DNA of 64,000 nucleotides from Bacteroidales bacterium (GTDB lineage: Bacteria > Bacteroidota > Bacteroidia > Bacteroidales > WCHB1-69), in the NCBI GenBank assembly GCA_017438945.1, contig JAFRUI010000018.1:80049-144048 (forward strand). Reading direction: 5' to 3'. This document shows, in pieces, positions 45,499 through 54,411 of the stretch. A program made the translations under genes and the position numbers. Numbering within the stretch: the stretch's first letter is position 1; each line of letters begins with the position of its first letter. The notes under the pieces were generated by a model, which saw nothing but the letters and a program-made list of their open reading frames with translations, had not been told where the DNA came from and made no database searches.

Positions 45499-45928
45499 AC
45501 CACTCCAGGAAGATTCGGATTTCCGTGTCGCCGTGCCTGTGCAGGTGCGGATGAGTGATTTAGACCCCTTCGTCCACGTCAATAACGGCATCCAATGCCA
45601 TTATTTTGACCTCGGACGGAGTTTTTATTTGGAAAAAGTATTACAGAACCAGGTCGATTGGAAAACCATCGATCTGGTTTTGGTGCATATAGAGCTGGAC
45701 TTTGCCGCACCCGTGGAGTTCCACGACAAGCTCGTGTGCGAATCCAAAATCTTCGAAATCGGCAACAAGAGCCTGAAAATGTGGCAACAGCTTCGCGACC
45801 TCAACACCAACACCGTGAAAACCACTTGCCTGAGCGTCCTCGCCGGCTTCGACCGACAGACCCATCTGGCCATCCCCATTTGCGAGGAGTACAAGCAGAG
45901 AATCCGGGAGTTCGAAGGGATGGCGTAA
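45488..45928 (+). CDS. Acyl-CoA thioesterase, hotdog fold (4HBT type)
   Basis: The 146-residue cytoplasmic protein matches the 4-hydroxybenzoyl-CoA thioesterase/YbgC group. [15 protein letters not shown] (residues 20-34) has the catalytic aspartate Asp26 and the HVNN motif, and [22 protein letters not shown] forms the central strands. It probably hydrolyses acyl-CoA or acyl-ACP; the natural substrate is unknown. The start codon overlaps the end of rpsT, so it is likely translated by coupling. Confidence 0.88.
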   Translation: MPSKPLQEDSDFRVAVPVQVRMSDLDPFVHVNNGIQCHYFDLGRSFYLEKVLQNQVDWKTIDLVLVHIELDFAAPVEFHDKLVCESKIFEIGNKSLKMWQQLRDLNTNTVKTTCLSVLAGFDRQTHLAIPICEEYKQRIREFEGMA

Positions 45929-45938
45929 AACGCACGAT

Positions 45939-45966
45939 GTCGAGACGCAATATTTTGCGTCTCGAC
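45939..45966. repeat. Dispersed palindrome, GTCGAGACGCAA variant
   Basis: Perfect 12-bp arms GTCGAGACGCAA / TTGCGTCTCGAC with loop TATT. The arms resemble the GTAGAGACG family with one change. Confidence 0.88.
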
Positions 45967-45973
45967 CACCTTC

Positions 45974-45995
45974 CTCTATAACCTATAACCATTAC
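45974..45995 (+). repeat. TAACC-type leader directly before trmH
   Basis: CTCTATAACCTATAACCATT then AC and the ATG at 45996. A shorter member of the same leader family as nfeD, tyrS, the helicase and the DUF721 gene. Confidence 0.88.
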
Positions 45996-46745
45996 ATGAT
46001 CAGCAAAAACCGAATATCCCAAATCCGTAAATTACACGCCAAGAAATTCCGCGATGAGAGCGGACTTTTTTTGGTGGAAGGTTACAAGAGCGTGGAGATG
46101 TTGTGCGCCTCCGATTTTGAAGTGGAGGAGATTTTCGCCACTGAAAACGCCCTGACGGACAATGCTGTGTGGTTGAGTTCCCTCTCCCCCACCCTTGTCA
46201 CCGCCGAGGAGATGTCGCGCATCAGCACTATGCAAACTCCGCCGGAGCTGCTTGCGGTAGCACAGCAGCGGCAACTCCTTCCCAACATCCCCGCTGACCA
46301 GCCCTTGCTCGCCCTTGACCACATCTCGGACCCCGGCAACCTCGGCACTATCGTCCGCACCGCCGACTGGTTCGGCATCCAGCACATCGTCTGCTCTCCC
46401 AACTGTGTGGAACTCTACAATCCGAAAGTCATCCAGGCCACCATGGGTTCTTTCGCGCACACATACATACACAAGCGACCGTTAGCACAATATCTCGCAC
46501 AGGAAAGTTCCCACCGCCGCATCCTCGGCACTTTCCTCGATGGTGAAGATATCCGCCAGTTCGAATTCAACCGCAATGACATTTTGGTCATCGGCAACGA
46601 GTCGAACGGCATCTCCGAGGAGGTGACCAACGCCGTCACCCACCGTATCACCATTCCCACCGCCGCCCAAGGCCGCGACACCGCCGAGTCGCTCAACGCC
46701 GCTGTTGCCGCCGCCGTAGTGATGTACCGGATGGCGGGTTGTTAG
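45996..46745 (+). CDS. SpoU/TrmH family RNA 2'-O-methyltransferase
   Basis: The 249-residue protein has an N-terminal L30e-like substrate-binding part (about 1-100: ISQIRKLHAKKFRDESGLFLVEGYKSVE) and a SPOUT knot domain with its three motifs: ALDHISDPGNLGTIVRTADWFGI, VIGNESNGISEEV and ITIPTAAQGRDTAESLNAAVAAAVVMY. It transfers a methyl group from S-adenosylmethionine to a ribose in rRNA or tRNA; which nucleotide cannot be told. The ATG is immediately preceded by a TAACC-type leader, and repeats of TTGGCTATTGGCTG follow the stop. Confidence 0.92.
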   Translation: MISKNRISQIRKLHAKKFRDESGLFLVEGYKSVEMLCASDFEVEEIFATENALTDNAVWLSSLSPTLVTAEEMSRISTMQTPPELLAVAQQRQLLPNIPADQPLLALDHISDPGNLGTIVRTADWFGIQHIVCSPNCVELYNPKVIQATMGSFAHTYIHKRPLAQYLAQESSHRRILGTFLDGEDIRQFEFNRNDILVIGNESNGISEEVTNAVTHRITIPTAAQGRDTAESLNAAVAAAVVMYRMAGC

Positions 46746-46777
46746 CTGTTGGCTATTGGCTATTGGCTGTTGGCTGT
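46741..46777 (+). repeat. GTTGGCTATTGGCTATTGG repeat at the trmH stop codon
   Basis: TTAGCTGTTGGCTATTGGCT and further copies begin at the TAG stop. Related words (AATAGCCAACAGCCAATG on the coding strand) precede the AddB-like start at 54252. Confidence 0.85.
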
Positions 46778-46828
46778 TTTAGATAGCTATGGCTGGTAAC
46801 TGCGTGCCTTTTTAGGAGGCTGACAATA

Positions 46829-46857
46829 TAACCATAACTATAAGCATAACTATAACT
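46829..46857 (+). repeat. ACTATAAGCATAACTATAAC repeat upstream of mmdA
   Basis: TAACCATAACTATAAGCAT plus AACTATAACT between trmH and the mmdA promoter. Confidence 0.8.
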
Positions 46858-46930
46858 GCCGATTGTAAAACCTAAATCGCAAACCGAGTATCCCGCGAAA
46901 AAAAATTCAATGTCGCATTGAAAAAATTAG

Positions 46931-46938
46931 TATTTTTG
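46931..46938 (+). promoter_or_regulatory. -7 box of the decarboxylase operon
   Basis: TATTTTTG followed by CGAGGG, 65 nt before the mmdA ATG at 47004. Confidence 0.6.
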
Positions 46939-47003
46939 CGAGGGTAATATATTGTGTATTTTATTTCAAATAATATTTATAACAAACTAAATACCAATCA
47001 AAT

Positions 47004-48563
47004 ATGGCAATGCAAGATAAAATCAACGAGCTTTTGGCCCTCAGGGAGAAGGCTCGTTTGGGCGGCGGTCAAGACAAGATTGACAAACAGCACGCCAAAG
47101 GCAAATATTCCGCGCGGGAGCGCATCCTGATGTTCCTCGATGAGGGCAGCTTTGAGGAGTTCGACATGTTCGTGACTCACCGCTGCGTGAACTTCGGCAT
47201 CGAGAAGGACAAATTCCTCTCCGACGGTGTGGTGACCGGCTACGGCACTGTGAACGGCCGTTTGGTGTATGTTTTCTCTCAGGATTTCACTGTTTTTGGC
47301 GGTTCTCTCTCCGAGACCTTCGCCGCGAAGATCTGCAAGGTGATGGACCAGGCCATGAAGGTCGGCGCACCTGTCATCGGCTTCAACGACTCCGGTGGTG
47401 CCCGTATCCAGGAGGGTGTCAACAGTCTGGCCGGCTATGCCGAGATTTTCCAGCGTAACATCCTGGCTTCCGGCGTCGTGCCGCAAATCTCCGCCATCTT
47501 TGGCCCTTGTGCCGGCGGCGCGGTCTATTCTCCTGCATTGACCGACTTCATCATGATGGCCCAGAACTCCAGCTACATGTTCGTCACCGGTCCGAAGGTC
47601 GTGAAGACCGTCACCGGCGAGGACGTGACCACCGAGCAGCTCGGCGGCGCGACCATCCATTCCACCAAATCCGGTGTGGCGCAGTTCTCTGTCCCTGACG
47701 AGGAAACGGGTATTGCCTTGTTGCGCGACCTCATCGGCTATCTGCCCTCCAACAATATGGAGGAGCCGCCGTATGAGCCCACCGAGGATCCCATCAACCG
47801 TCTGGAAGACAGCCTCAACTCCATCATCCCCGACAATCCTAACCAGCCTTACGACGTGAAGGATGTGATCGGCGGCATCGTCGATGACGGCAAGTTCCTC
47901 GAAGTGCATGCCACCTACGCGCAGAACATCGTGGTCGGTTTCGCCCGTTTCAACGGCATGGCCGTGGGTATCGTGGCCAACCAACCCAAATGCATGGCCG
48001 GCGTGCTCGACATCAACGCTTCCCGCAAGGGCGCGCGTTTCGTCCGTTTCTGCGACGCCTTCAACATCCCGTTGGTGACGTTGGTTGACGTTCCCGGCTT
48101 CCTGCCCGGCACCGGCCAAGAATATGGCGGCATCATCCTGCACGGTGCGAAACTGCTTTACGCTTACGGCGAGTGCACTGTGCCGAAGGTCACCGTCATC
48201 CTGCGTAAGAACTACGGCGGTGCCTACTGCGTGATGAGCTCCAAGCATCTGCGCGGCGATGTGAACTACGCATGGCCGACCGCAGAGATCGCCGTCATGG
48301 GCGGCAGCGGTGCTGCGGAAATCCTTTACGGTTCCCAGATGAAGAAGATCGAGGATGCCGGCGAGCGCCAGAAATTCCTCGACGAAAAAGTGGAAGAGTA
48401 CCGCCAAAAATTCTCCAACCCATACGTGGCTGCCCAATACGGCTACATCGACGATGTCATCGAGCCGCGCAACACCCGTTTCCGCGTGATCCGCGCCCTC
48501 GAGTCGCTGCGTAACAAACGTTTGGAGAACCCGGCCAAGAAACACGATAACCTGCCGTTGTAA
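47004..48563 (+). CDS. mmdA: Methylmalonyl-CoA decarboxylase carboxyltransferase subunit (alpha)
   Basis: The 519-residue protein has the two crotonase-like halves of biotin-dependent acyl-CoA carboxyltransferases. Landmarks are [60 protein letters not shown] and the CoA-binding [19 protein letters not shown]. It moves carboxylate from (S)-methylmalonyl-CoA to biotin on the carrier subunit. The propionyl-CoA carboxylase beta chain is nearly identical in motif, but the downstream sodium-pump genes show it belongs to a decarboxylase. It is the first of four genes in one operon. Confidence 0.93.
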   Translation: MAMQDKINELLALREKARLGGGQDKIDKQHAKGKYSARERILMFLDEGSFEEFDMFVTHRCVNFGIEKDKFLSDGVVTGYGTVNGRLVYVFSQDFTVFGGSLSETFAAKICKVMDQAMKVGAPVIGFNDSGGARIQEGVNSLAGYAEIFQRNILASGVVPQISAIFGPCAGGAVYSPALTDFIMMAQNSSYMFVTGPKVVKTVTGEDVTTEQLGGATIHSTKSGVAQFSVPDEETGIALLRDLIGYLPSNNMEEPPYEPTEDPINRLEDSLNSIIPDNPNQPYDVKDVIGGIVDDGKFLEVHATYAQNIVVGFARFNGMAVGIVANQPKCMAGVLDINASRKGARFVRFCDAFNIPLVTLVDVPGFLPGTGQEYGGIILHGAKLLYAYGECTVPKVTVILRKNYGGAYCVMSSKHLRGDVNYAWPTAEIAVMGGSGAAEILYGSQMKKIEDAGERQKFLDEKVEEYRQKFSNPYVAAQYGYIDDVIEPRNTRFRVIRALESLRNKRLENPAKKHDNLPL

Positions 48564-48572
48564 TATGTTCGT

Positions 48573-48602
48573 TGTAGAGACGTGCCATGGCGCGTCTCTA
48601 CA
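48573..48602. repeat. Dispersed palindrome, GTAGAGACG type, between mmdA and the oadG-like gene
   Basis: TGTAGAGACGTGCCA pairs with TGGCGCGTCTCTACA with one G-T mismatch. It lies within the operon, so it would fold in the mRNA. Confidence 0.93.
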
Positions 48603-48631
48603 TTCACAAAAACCAATAAATTCAGAGATTT

Positions 48632-49618
48632 ATGAAATCGATTTACAAATATATCTTCACCGTTGTCGCGCTGTTCGCCGTCACGGCCTCCTTCGGCCAG
48701 TCGGTGCATGACCTGCGCCTCAACGAGATGATGATCAAGAACGAGGATAACTATGCCGACGAGTATGGCCGTCACGTGCCGTGGGTGGAAATCTTCAACA
48801 CCGCCTACAACACGGTCAACATCACCGGCTGTTATCTCACCGACGACACGACGGGTCTGGCCAGAGCCGGCAAGAAAGGCGGCGAAATCCCAGCCCGCTG
48901 GTACCGTATCCCTACGGACCAGAAAATGTACATGCCCCAGCGCAGCTTCCTGATTTTCTTTCTGGACAACTCGCCGCTCTACGGCCCGTTCCACACCAAC
49001 TTCACCCCGGAAAAGTCGAATACGCGCTACATCGCGCTCATCAGCTCCGACGGCAAGGAACTTCTCGACCTCGTGGAGTATCCCGTGGAACTGCGCGACA
49101 CCTCCCGCGTGTTCGGCTACGTGGCCGACGGGGTGCGCGACAACAAGGCCTTCAAGAAGGGCATCCGCGCCTCTGGCGAACTGAACTTCCTGAGCGACTT
49201 CACCCCCGCATCCTCCAACGAGACCGAGGTGAAGATTTCCAAGCAGGACAAGCTCAAACGCGACGACCCCTACGGCATCGGCATGGCCATCATCTCCATG
49301 GCCGTAGTGTTCACGGCGCTTATCATGATCTACGTCATGCTGAAAATCTTCAACTACGCGAGCCGCCGCGCCACGATGAAGTCGAAAGCCAAGGAGGAGG
49401 CCGCCAAAACGCCCGCCATGGCTGCGGCCACAGGCACCAAAGCCGATGACGAGGCCGTGAACGGCGAGACCGTGGCCGCCATAGGCACCGCCCTGCACCT
49501 CCACTTCGGCAGTATGCACGACGAGGAGAGCGAGGTCATCACCATCAACATGCCCTCCAAACACTACTCCCCGTGGGCGCAGAAGGAACTCACCATGAAG
49601 AGAAACCCCAGAAGATAA
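48632..49618 (+). CDS. Lamin-tail domain fused to an OadG-like decarboxylase gamma subunit
   Basis: The 328-residue protein has a signal peptide (cleavage near ASFGQ), a lamin-tail-like beta domain (about 25-190: LRLNEMMIKNEDNYADEYGRHVPWVEIFNTAYNTV and DLVEYPVELRDT), then one transmembrane helix preceded by DPYGIGMAIISMAVVFTALI (about 212-237) as in OadG. A basic linker, an alanine-rich stretch and a short tail follow (HYSPWAQKELTMKRNPRR). OadG anchors and stabilises sodium-pumping decarboxylases. The extracytoplasmic lamin-tail part is an addition whose role is unknown. It lies between mmdA and mmdC. Confidence 0.82.
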   Translation: MKSIYKYIFTVVALFAVTASFGQSVHDLRLNEMMIKNEDNYADEYGRHVPWVEIFNTAYNTVNITGCYLTDDTTGLARAGKKGGEIPARWYRIPTDQKMYMPQRSFLIFFLDNSPLYGPFHTNFTPEKSNTRYIALISSDGKELLDLVEYPVELRDTSRVFGYVADGVRDNKAFKKGIRASGELNFLSDFTPASSNETEVKISKQDKLKRDDPYGIGMAIISMAVVFTALIMIYVMLKIFNYASRRATMKSKAKEEAAKTPAMAAATGTKADDEAVNGETVAAIGTALHLHFGSMHDEESEVITINMPSKHYSPWAQKELTMKRNPRR

Positions 49619-49644
49619 TCACCAAAATTTGAAAAATAAAGAAT

Positions 49645-50085
49645 ATGAAAACCTATAACTTTAAGATTTACGGAAACAAGTACGCCGTCGAAGTCGGCGA
49701 ATTGGAAGACAACAACATCGAAGTGACCGTCAACGGCACGCCCTACAAGGTGGAGCTCGACATGGAGCTGAAACCCCGGACGGTGAAGCCCGTGGTGAAA
49801 GTGGCCGCCGCCCCGAAGGCACAGGCCGCTGCTCCCGCGCAGAAAGTGGCTCCCGCCGCTCCCACCGGCGGTGGTGGAACCCTCACCTCCCCGCTGCCTG
49901 GCACCGTTCTCGATGTGTTCGTGAGACCGGGTGACGCTGTGAAGGTCGGCCAACGCCTCCTCCTCCTCGAAGCTATGAAGATGGAGAACAACATCGACGC
50001 GGATCGCGACGGTGTGGTCAAAGAGGTCAAGGTCAGCAAGAGCGACGCCGTCATGGAAGGCCAGGTGCTCGTGGTTTTTGAATAA
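49645..50085 (+). CDS. mmdC: Biotin carboxyl carrier subunit of the decarboxylase
   Basis: The 146-residue protein has an N-terminal region of mixed strands (about 1-45), an alanine/proline-rich flexible linker (about 53-78) and a biotinyl-lipoyl domain. Biotin is attached to Lys112 in the EAMKMEN motif. It shuttles carboxylate from MmdA to the membrane subunit MmdB. It sits 26 nt after the OadG-like gene and 30 nt before mmdB. Confidence 0.93.
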   Translation: MKTYNFKIYGNKYAVEVGELEDNNIEVTVNGTPYKVELDMELKPRTVKPVVKVAAAPKAQAAAPAQKVAPAAPTGGGGTLTSPLPGTVLDVFVRPGDAVKVGQRLLLLEAMKMENNIDADRDGVVKEVKVSKSDAVMEGQVLVVFE

Positions 50086-50115
50086 GGAATTTCATCATCA
50101 TAAAAGATTGAGATT

Positions 50116-51261
50116 ATGTTAGAGTTTTTCAAAGAAGGATTATTGCAATTCCTGAGCTATTCCGGTTTCGGAAACTGCACCTGGGGGCATATCATCATGA
50201 TATGCGTCGGCTTGGTGTTCATAGCTTTGGGAATTATCAAGGAATATGAGCCGCTGCTGCTCGTGCCCATCGGATTCGGCATCATCATCGGTAACATCCC
50301 GTTCACCGATGGCCTGCAGGTGGGTGTTTATGAGAACGGCGCCGTGCTCAACTACCTCTATTTCGGTGTGGTCAAAGGTTTCTATCCGCCGTTGATCTTC
50401 CTCGGCATCGGGGCCATGACGGATTTCTCGGCTCTGATCTCCAACCCGAAACTGATTCTCATCGGCGCGGCCGCGCAGTTCGGTATCTTCGCGGCTTACA
50501 TCACAGCCCTGCTGCTTGGTTTCACCCCCATGGAAGCCGGTGCTATCGGTATCATCGGTGGTGCTGACGGCCCTACCGCCATCTTCATCTCCTCGAAGTT
50601 GGCTCCGAGCATGATGGGTGCCATCGCCGTGTCGGCATACTCCTACATGGCCTTGGTCCCGGTGATCCAACCCCCGATCATGCGCGCGCTGACCACCCCG
50701 CAAGAGCGCCTCATCCGTATGCGTCCGCCTCGTGCGGTCAGCCATCGCGAGAAAGTGCTCTTCCCGATGATGTGTATCCTGCTCACCGCGTTCCTCGTGC
50801 CCACGGGTCTGCCTTTGTTGGGTATGCTCTTCTTCGGTAACCTGCTGAAAGAAAGCGGCGTGACCAAACGTTTGGCTAACACAGCCTCCGGCCCGCTGGT
50901 GGATATCGTGACCATCCTCATCGGTCTCACCGTCGGTGCTTCTACGCAGGCCACCAACTTCCTGCGTCCCGCCTCTGTGCTCATCTTCGTGTTGGGTGCC
51001 TTCTCCTTCGTGATCGCCACCGCTTCCGGCGTGCTGTTCGTGAAGTTCTTCAACCTCTTCCTCAAGGGTGACAACAAGATCAACCCACTCATCGGTAACG
51101 CCGGAGTTTCAGCTGTGCCCGATGCGGCGCGTGTCTCCTTGATCGAGGGTCAGAAGTACGACCGCACCAACTTCCTGCTCATGCACGCCATGGGTCCCAA
51201 CGTGGCCGGCGTCATCGGCAGCGCAGTGGCCGCAGGTATCCTGTTGAGCTTCCTGTATTAA
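50116..51261 (+). CDS. mmdB: Sodium-pumping decarboxylase beta subunit
   Basis: The 381-residue inner-membrane protein has about nine to eleven hydrophobic helices. The GGADGPTAIF segment (Asp151) is the conserved region known from OadB/MmdB to contain the aspartate needed for sodium translocation and decarboxylation of carboxybiotin. GNLLKESGVTKRLANTASG and TVGASTQATNFLRP are further conserved blocks. Decarboxylation is coupled to sodium export. The family cannot by sequence alone distinguish methylmalonyl-CoA from oxaloacetate or glutaconyl-CoA systems; the MmdA partner favours methylmalonyl-CoA. Confidence 0.93.
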   Translation: MLEFFKEGLLQFLSYSGFGNCTWGHIIMICVGLVFIALGIIKEYEPLLLVPIGFGIIIGNIPFTDGLQVGVYENGAVLNYLYFGVVKGFYPPLIFLGIGAMTDFSALISNPKLILIGAAAQFGIFAAYITALLLGFTPMEAGAIGIIGGADGPTAIFISSKLAPSMMGAIAVSAYSYMALVPVIQPPIMRALTTPQERLIRMRPPRAVSHREKVLFPMMCILLTAFLVPTGLPLLGMLFFGNLLKESGVTKRLANTASGPLVDIVTILIGLTVGASTQATNFLRPASVLIFVLGAFSFVIATASGVLFVKFFNLFLKGDNKINPLIGNAGVSAVPDAARVSLIEGQKYDRTNFLLMHAMGPNVAGVIGSAVAAGILLSFLY

Positions 51262-51280
51262 AAATTGATAATAACAAAGC

Positions 51281-51310
51281 AAAAAAGGCATCCAATCGGA
51301 TGCCTTTTTT
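51281..51310. terminator. Bidirectional terminator between mmdB and the AddB-like gene
   Basis: AAAAAAGGCATCC-AATC-GGATGCCTTTTTT, a perfect 13-bp stem. On the minus strand it overlaps the TAA stop (51311-51309) of the AddB-like gene by two bases. Confidence 0.95.
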
Positions 51311-54251
51311 ACTTTCTGCTCTCCACCGTCGTTTGGCGGCCACATAGGTGAAGGAAATCACAATTCTTGCAGTTGTCCTCGTTTTCAGTCTGGCAGAATG
51401 GTGTATCTGCATCAAAAACACGTATAAACAACTCATTCAGACAATCCTTAATGACAGATTGATAGGTCAACAGATTGTCATCCCGAAAAACATTTGCATT
51501 AAAGATATATTTGGGACTGTTTTTGCTGACCTCTCGGGTGCTAAGGATACCGGCCTTCACCACATTCGATGTCTCTTTGGCAACATGCTCATACATAAGC
51601 ATATAAACCATAAGTTGAAATAACTTGTCATACTTGCTGTCAGTGAAAACCGTATTGACAACCGCATGATGGAGTTCATCCGTCAACACCGTGTCCTTTT
51701 TCACTGAAAGACGTAGTTTGGACTCCTCCACTTTGCCTGTCTTGTAATCCAAAATCATAACATCCCCGTCCCCGTTCTTCTGCACCCGATCAATGCTGCC
51801 AGTCATTTTCACACAAAAGGCAGGTCTTCCTGCAAGTGGATGGACCTCATAGTCCCGAATGTCTATTTTCATCTCGTTGGCTGTAATCCTCCAGGAGGAG
51901 TCGAGCAACTCCGTTTTCGCCCTCTCCAGATAACTTGAGACCGTTTCCTTGATGATGCGCCTGTTTATCAGCCAATAGCCTTGGTTAAGCTCGTTTGCAG
52001 ACATAGACTCCCGACCCTTCAGTTTGAGGATTTCGTCACAGACGAGTTCGTCCATCTGATCGATATACTTTTGCAGGACCGCATTATAAAGCTCTTGATG
52101 GTCTCCACATTCGATAATCTCGTCAAAGGCAGCATCGAAAATCGCATGGATCACTGTTCCCAGCTCATTTGCTTCCAAATGATCAGACAACACTACCGGA
52201 CGTTGCACTTTCATCAGATGTCGGAGACAAAACTTGAGAGGACAAGCCACGAACGACTGTAAGGATGAAGCGGAGAAAGCGTGTTGATGGAGTTTTTCAA
52301 GCAGCTGACGGGTTTTGGGGATGCTTAAGGTCTTCCTGACGGGAAGATCAAGCGTAAAATCCAACTGCTGATGCTGGATATGGATAAGATCCTCCAATTG
52401 CTGATTCTTGACTTCGAACTCCAATTGAGAGATGAAACGGCTCTTTTCCGCCATCGTGGTGTCTGAGGAGCTGTTGTAAATCAGCATCACATTTTCAGCC
52501 CGTTGCAACAACCGGAAGAAGTGATAGGCATATACCTGATCTTGGTAAAGATAGTTGGGTAACGCCTCCTGTCCATCGAATTTGTACTTGAAGTCGAAGG
52601 GCAGCAACGAATCGTAGGTGATGCCGTGGGGAAGGACTCCTTCATTCACCGAGAGCATAATGACATTTTTGAAGTCCATCATGCGGGTTTCAAGCAGCCC
52701 CATCACTTGCAGACCCGTGTCAGGATCTCCTTTTATCGCTATAGAGACCTCATTCATCATTTTTGTCACAGCGAACTTGGCGAACGGGAAATCCACCGGT
52801 TCGTTTTGCCCGAACCAAGAATCGAAGCGTGACTGCAATTCCGACAACCTGCGCATTACCTCTTGCCATAATTGCTTGTACTTTTCCTCTGCCGTCACCC
52901 TTTCCGCATATTGGCAGAATTGCAGCAACAATGCGGGAAAACGACGGCCTATTTCCTGTTTAGGACAGTTCTCAAACAATTCATTATGAAGAAGTTGTGA
53001 ATATCGAACTACTGTTGGGAAGAAGGTTTTGGACGAGGCTCCCGCGCGAATCAGTTCGTGCATCCACAACTGCTCCACCTGTTCACCGCTAAAGGAGAGC
53101 TCCTGACTGTCGTCCGGCGTCAGTGCAAATACAGACTCGTAAACAGACATCAAGATTTGCAGCAGAGAACAGACTGGCGTGGCAGTAAACGGGAAGCCCA
53201 TAGTCGCATTAATATTCAGATCCTCAGGATTATAGGATGACAGAAACGGTAGCAGCAATTCTTCTTCAGCCAACACCACCGCCGTGTCCGACATATCCAC
53301 TGTTCCATTCTCATTCACCATCTCGGGAGTATCATGCCGCTTCCGGATTTTGATGCGTTCAATCTCTTCTATCGCACAATAGATCTGCCGCATATTTTGC
53401 GCCGTGGCCACGATTTTCACCTCTTTGGGAATCGTCGCATAGTTGTTCTCGTTAAAATCAAGTCCGGCAGGATTCAACTGCAGTTTTTCGCAGTTGCGTT
53501 TGATGAAAAAGGAAGGCTCCCGTTGAATACGCGCCCCGGCAGATTGCTCTTCCAGATGACAATAAAACGGGTCGATGTCAAAGTAAAATTCTGTTTGGAA
53601 ATGCTCTTTGAGATAACGCATAACGGTCAACTCGGCAGGCGAAAGGGCATAAAAACCGGCGAAAACGAGTCGTTTGAAAGGGATTTTTTTCGCATATTCG
53701 TCAATATGCTCAGCACAATCCCGATACAACATACCTTCGTAAGCTTCCCCCTTTTCTTTCAACTGAGCTCGGAACAATCCGTATATTTCAGCGAGCAAGT
53801 CATTGAATCCCAACCTCTCACGATCGCTTTCTGAAAGGTCGTCCTTTCCAAAGGGGATCTCGAACTTGGCGGCATCGGCGTATTCCCGCAGGATAGCCGG
53901 GACATCTTGCAGCTGCATATCCATATCGCTGATATCCTTAAGGAACGCACTCCCCCATGACAGGAGATTATGCAGTTCGAAACGTTCCCCCGGAAAATCA
54001 CGGGAAATCGCATGCAGGTTCCAGATCAAGGAGACCTGGTCTAGAATATGAAGCGGTGACAGCCATGCAACGAAATCTTCCATCGGGAAAATCTGCGGCG
54101 CAAACATAGTTTTACCGCCATTAGACTCATGCAAACCCTGAAGCAGCTTACGGCGCGCACGACGGTTCGGCAAAATCACCGCGACATCGTGCAGGGGAAT
54201 GCTGCGATTTTCAAGGAGTTTGTCGATAATATGGTTCAGGAAAGGGGACAT
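51309..54251 (-). CDS. AddB-like PD-(D/E)XK nuclease of the RecB superfamily
   Basis: The 980-residue protein has an N-terminal helicase-like fold with a degenerate ATP site (AVILPNRRARRKLLQGLHES) and a C-terminal nuclease domain. That domain begins SASSLQSFVACPLKFCLRHLMKV, with GTVIHAIFDAAFDEI, then ILDYKTGK and LFQLMVYMLMYEH as catalytic motifs. Cysteines in CPLKF and near the end (NCKNCDFLHLC) fit an iron-sulfur cluster as in AddB. AddB pairs with AddA to process double-strand breaks for recombination; no AddA gene lies next to it here. It starts after an AAGTTTAAAGT/CAACAGCC repeat leader and ends at a shared terminator. Confidence 0.82.
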   Translation of the reverse strand: MSPFLNHIIDKLLENRSIPLHDVAVILPNRRARRKLLQGLHESNGGKTMFAPQIFPMEDFVAWLSPLHILDQVSLIWNLHAISRDFPGERFELHNLLSWGSAFLKDISDMDMQLQDVPAILREYADAAKFEIPFGKDDLSESDRERLGFNDLLAEIYGLFRAQLKEKGEAYEGMLYRDCAEHIDEYAKKIPFKRLVFAGFYALSPAELTVMRYLKEHFQTEFYFDIDPFYCHLEEQSAGARIQREPSFFIKRNCEKLQLNPAGLDFNENNYATIPKEVKIVATAQNMRQIYCAIEEIERIKIRKRHDTPEMVNENGTVDMSDTAVVLAEEELLLPFLSSYNPEDLNINATMGFPFTATPVCSLLQILMSVYESVFALTPDDSQELSFSGEQVEQLWMHELIRAGASSKTFFPTVVRYSQLLHNELFENCPKQEIGRRFPALLLQFCQYAERVTAEEKYKQLWQEVMRRLSELQSRFDSWFGQNEPVDFPFAKFAVTKMMNEVSIAIKGDPDTGLQVMGLLETRMMDFKNVIMLSVNEGVLPHGITYDSLLPFDFKYKFDGQEALPNYLYQDQVYAYHFFRLLQRAENVMLIYNSSSDTTMAEKSRFISQLEFEVKNQQLEDLIHIQHQQLDFTLDLPVRKTLSIPKTRQLLEKLHQHAFSASSLQSFVACPLKFCLRHLMKVQRPVVLSDHLEANELGTVIHAIFDAAFDEIIECGDHQELYNAVLQKYIDQMDELVCDEILKLKGRESMSANELNQGYWLINRRIIKETVSSYLERAKTELLDSSWRITANEMKIDIRDYEVHPLAGRPAFCVKMTGSIDRVQKNGDGDVMILDYKTGKVEESKLRLSVKKDTVLTDELHHAVVNTVFTDSKYDKLFQLMVYMLMYEHVAKETSNVVKAGILSTREVSKNSPKYIFNANVFRDDNLLTYQSVIKDCLNELFIRVFDADTPFCQTENEDNCKNCDFLHLCGRQTTVESRK

Positions 54252-54301
54252 TGGCTGTTGGCTATTAACTATAACAATAACTATGACTTTAAACTTAACT
54301 G
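54252..54301 (-). repeat. AGTTATAGTTAATAGCC-type leader directly before the AddB-like gene
   Basis: On the coding strand: AGTTAAGTTTAAAGTCATAG, then TTATTGTTATAGTTAATAGC and CAACAGCCA before the ATG. Words shared with the cstA leader (AGTTATAGTTAAAG) and the trmH 3' repeat. Confidence 0.82.
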
Positions 54302-54312
54302 TGGCTTTTAAA

Positions 54313-54411
54313 CATCATCGTCTCATCGCATCATCGTCTCATCGTCTCATCGCATCATCGTCTCATCGTCTCATCGCATCATCGTCTCATCGTTTCATCG
54401 TTTCATCGTCA
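54313..54411 (-). repeat. GATGA-rich array starting at the ung stop codon
   Basis: About 12 imperfect 8-bp copies of GACGATGA/GATGCGATGA on the coding strand. The ung TGA (54411-54409) is the first TGA of TGACGATGAAACGATGAAAC. Same unit and same placement as after the esterase at 3651. Confidence 0.95.

Noticed and set aside
46998..48545. A 515-codon frame opposite mmdA
   Set aside because: Antisense shadow of a complete, conserved gene.
54313..54411. CRISPR array
   Set aside because: Units are 8 bp and contiguous with no unique spacers, and no cas genes are near.
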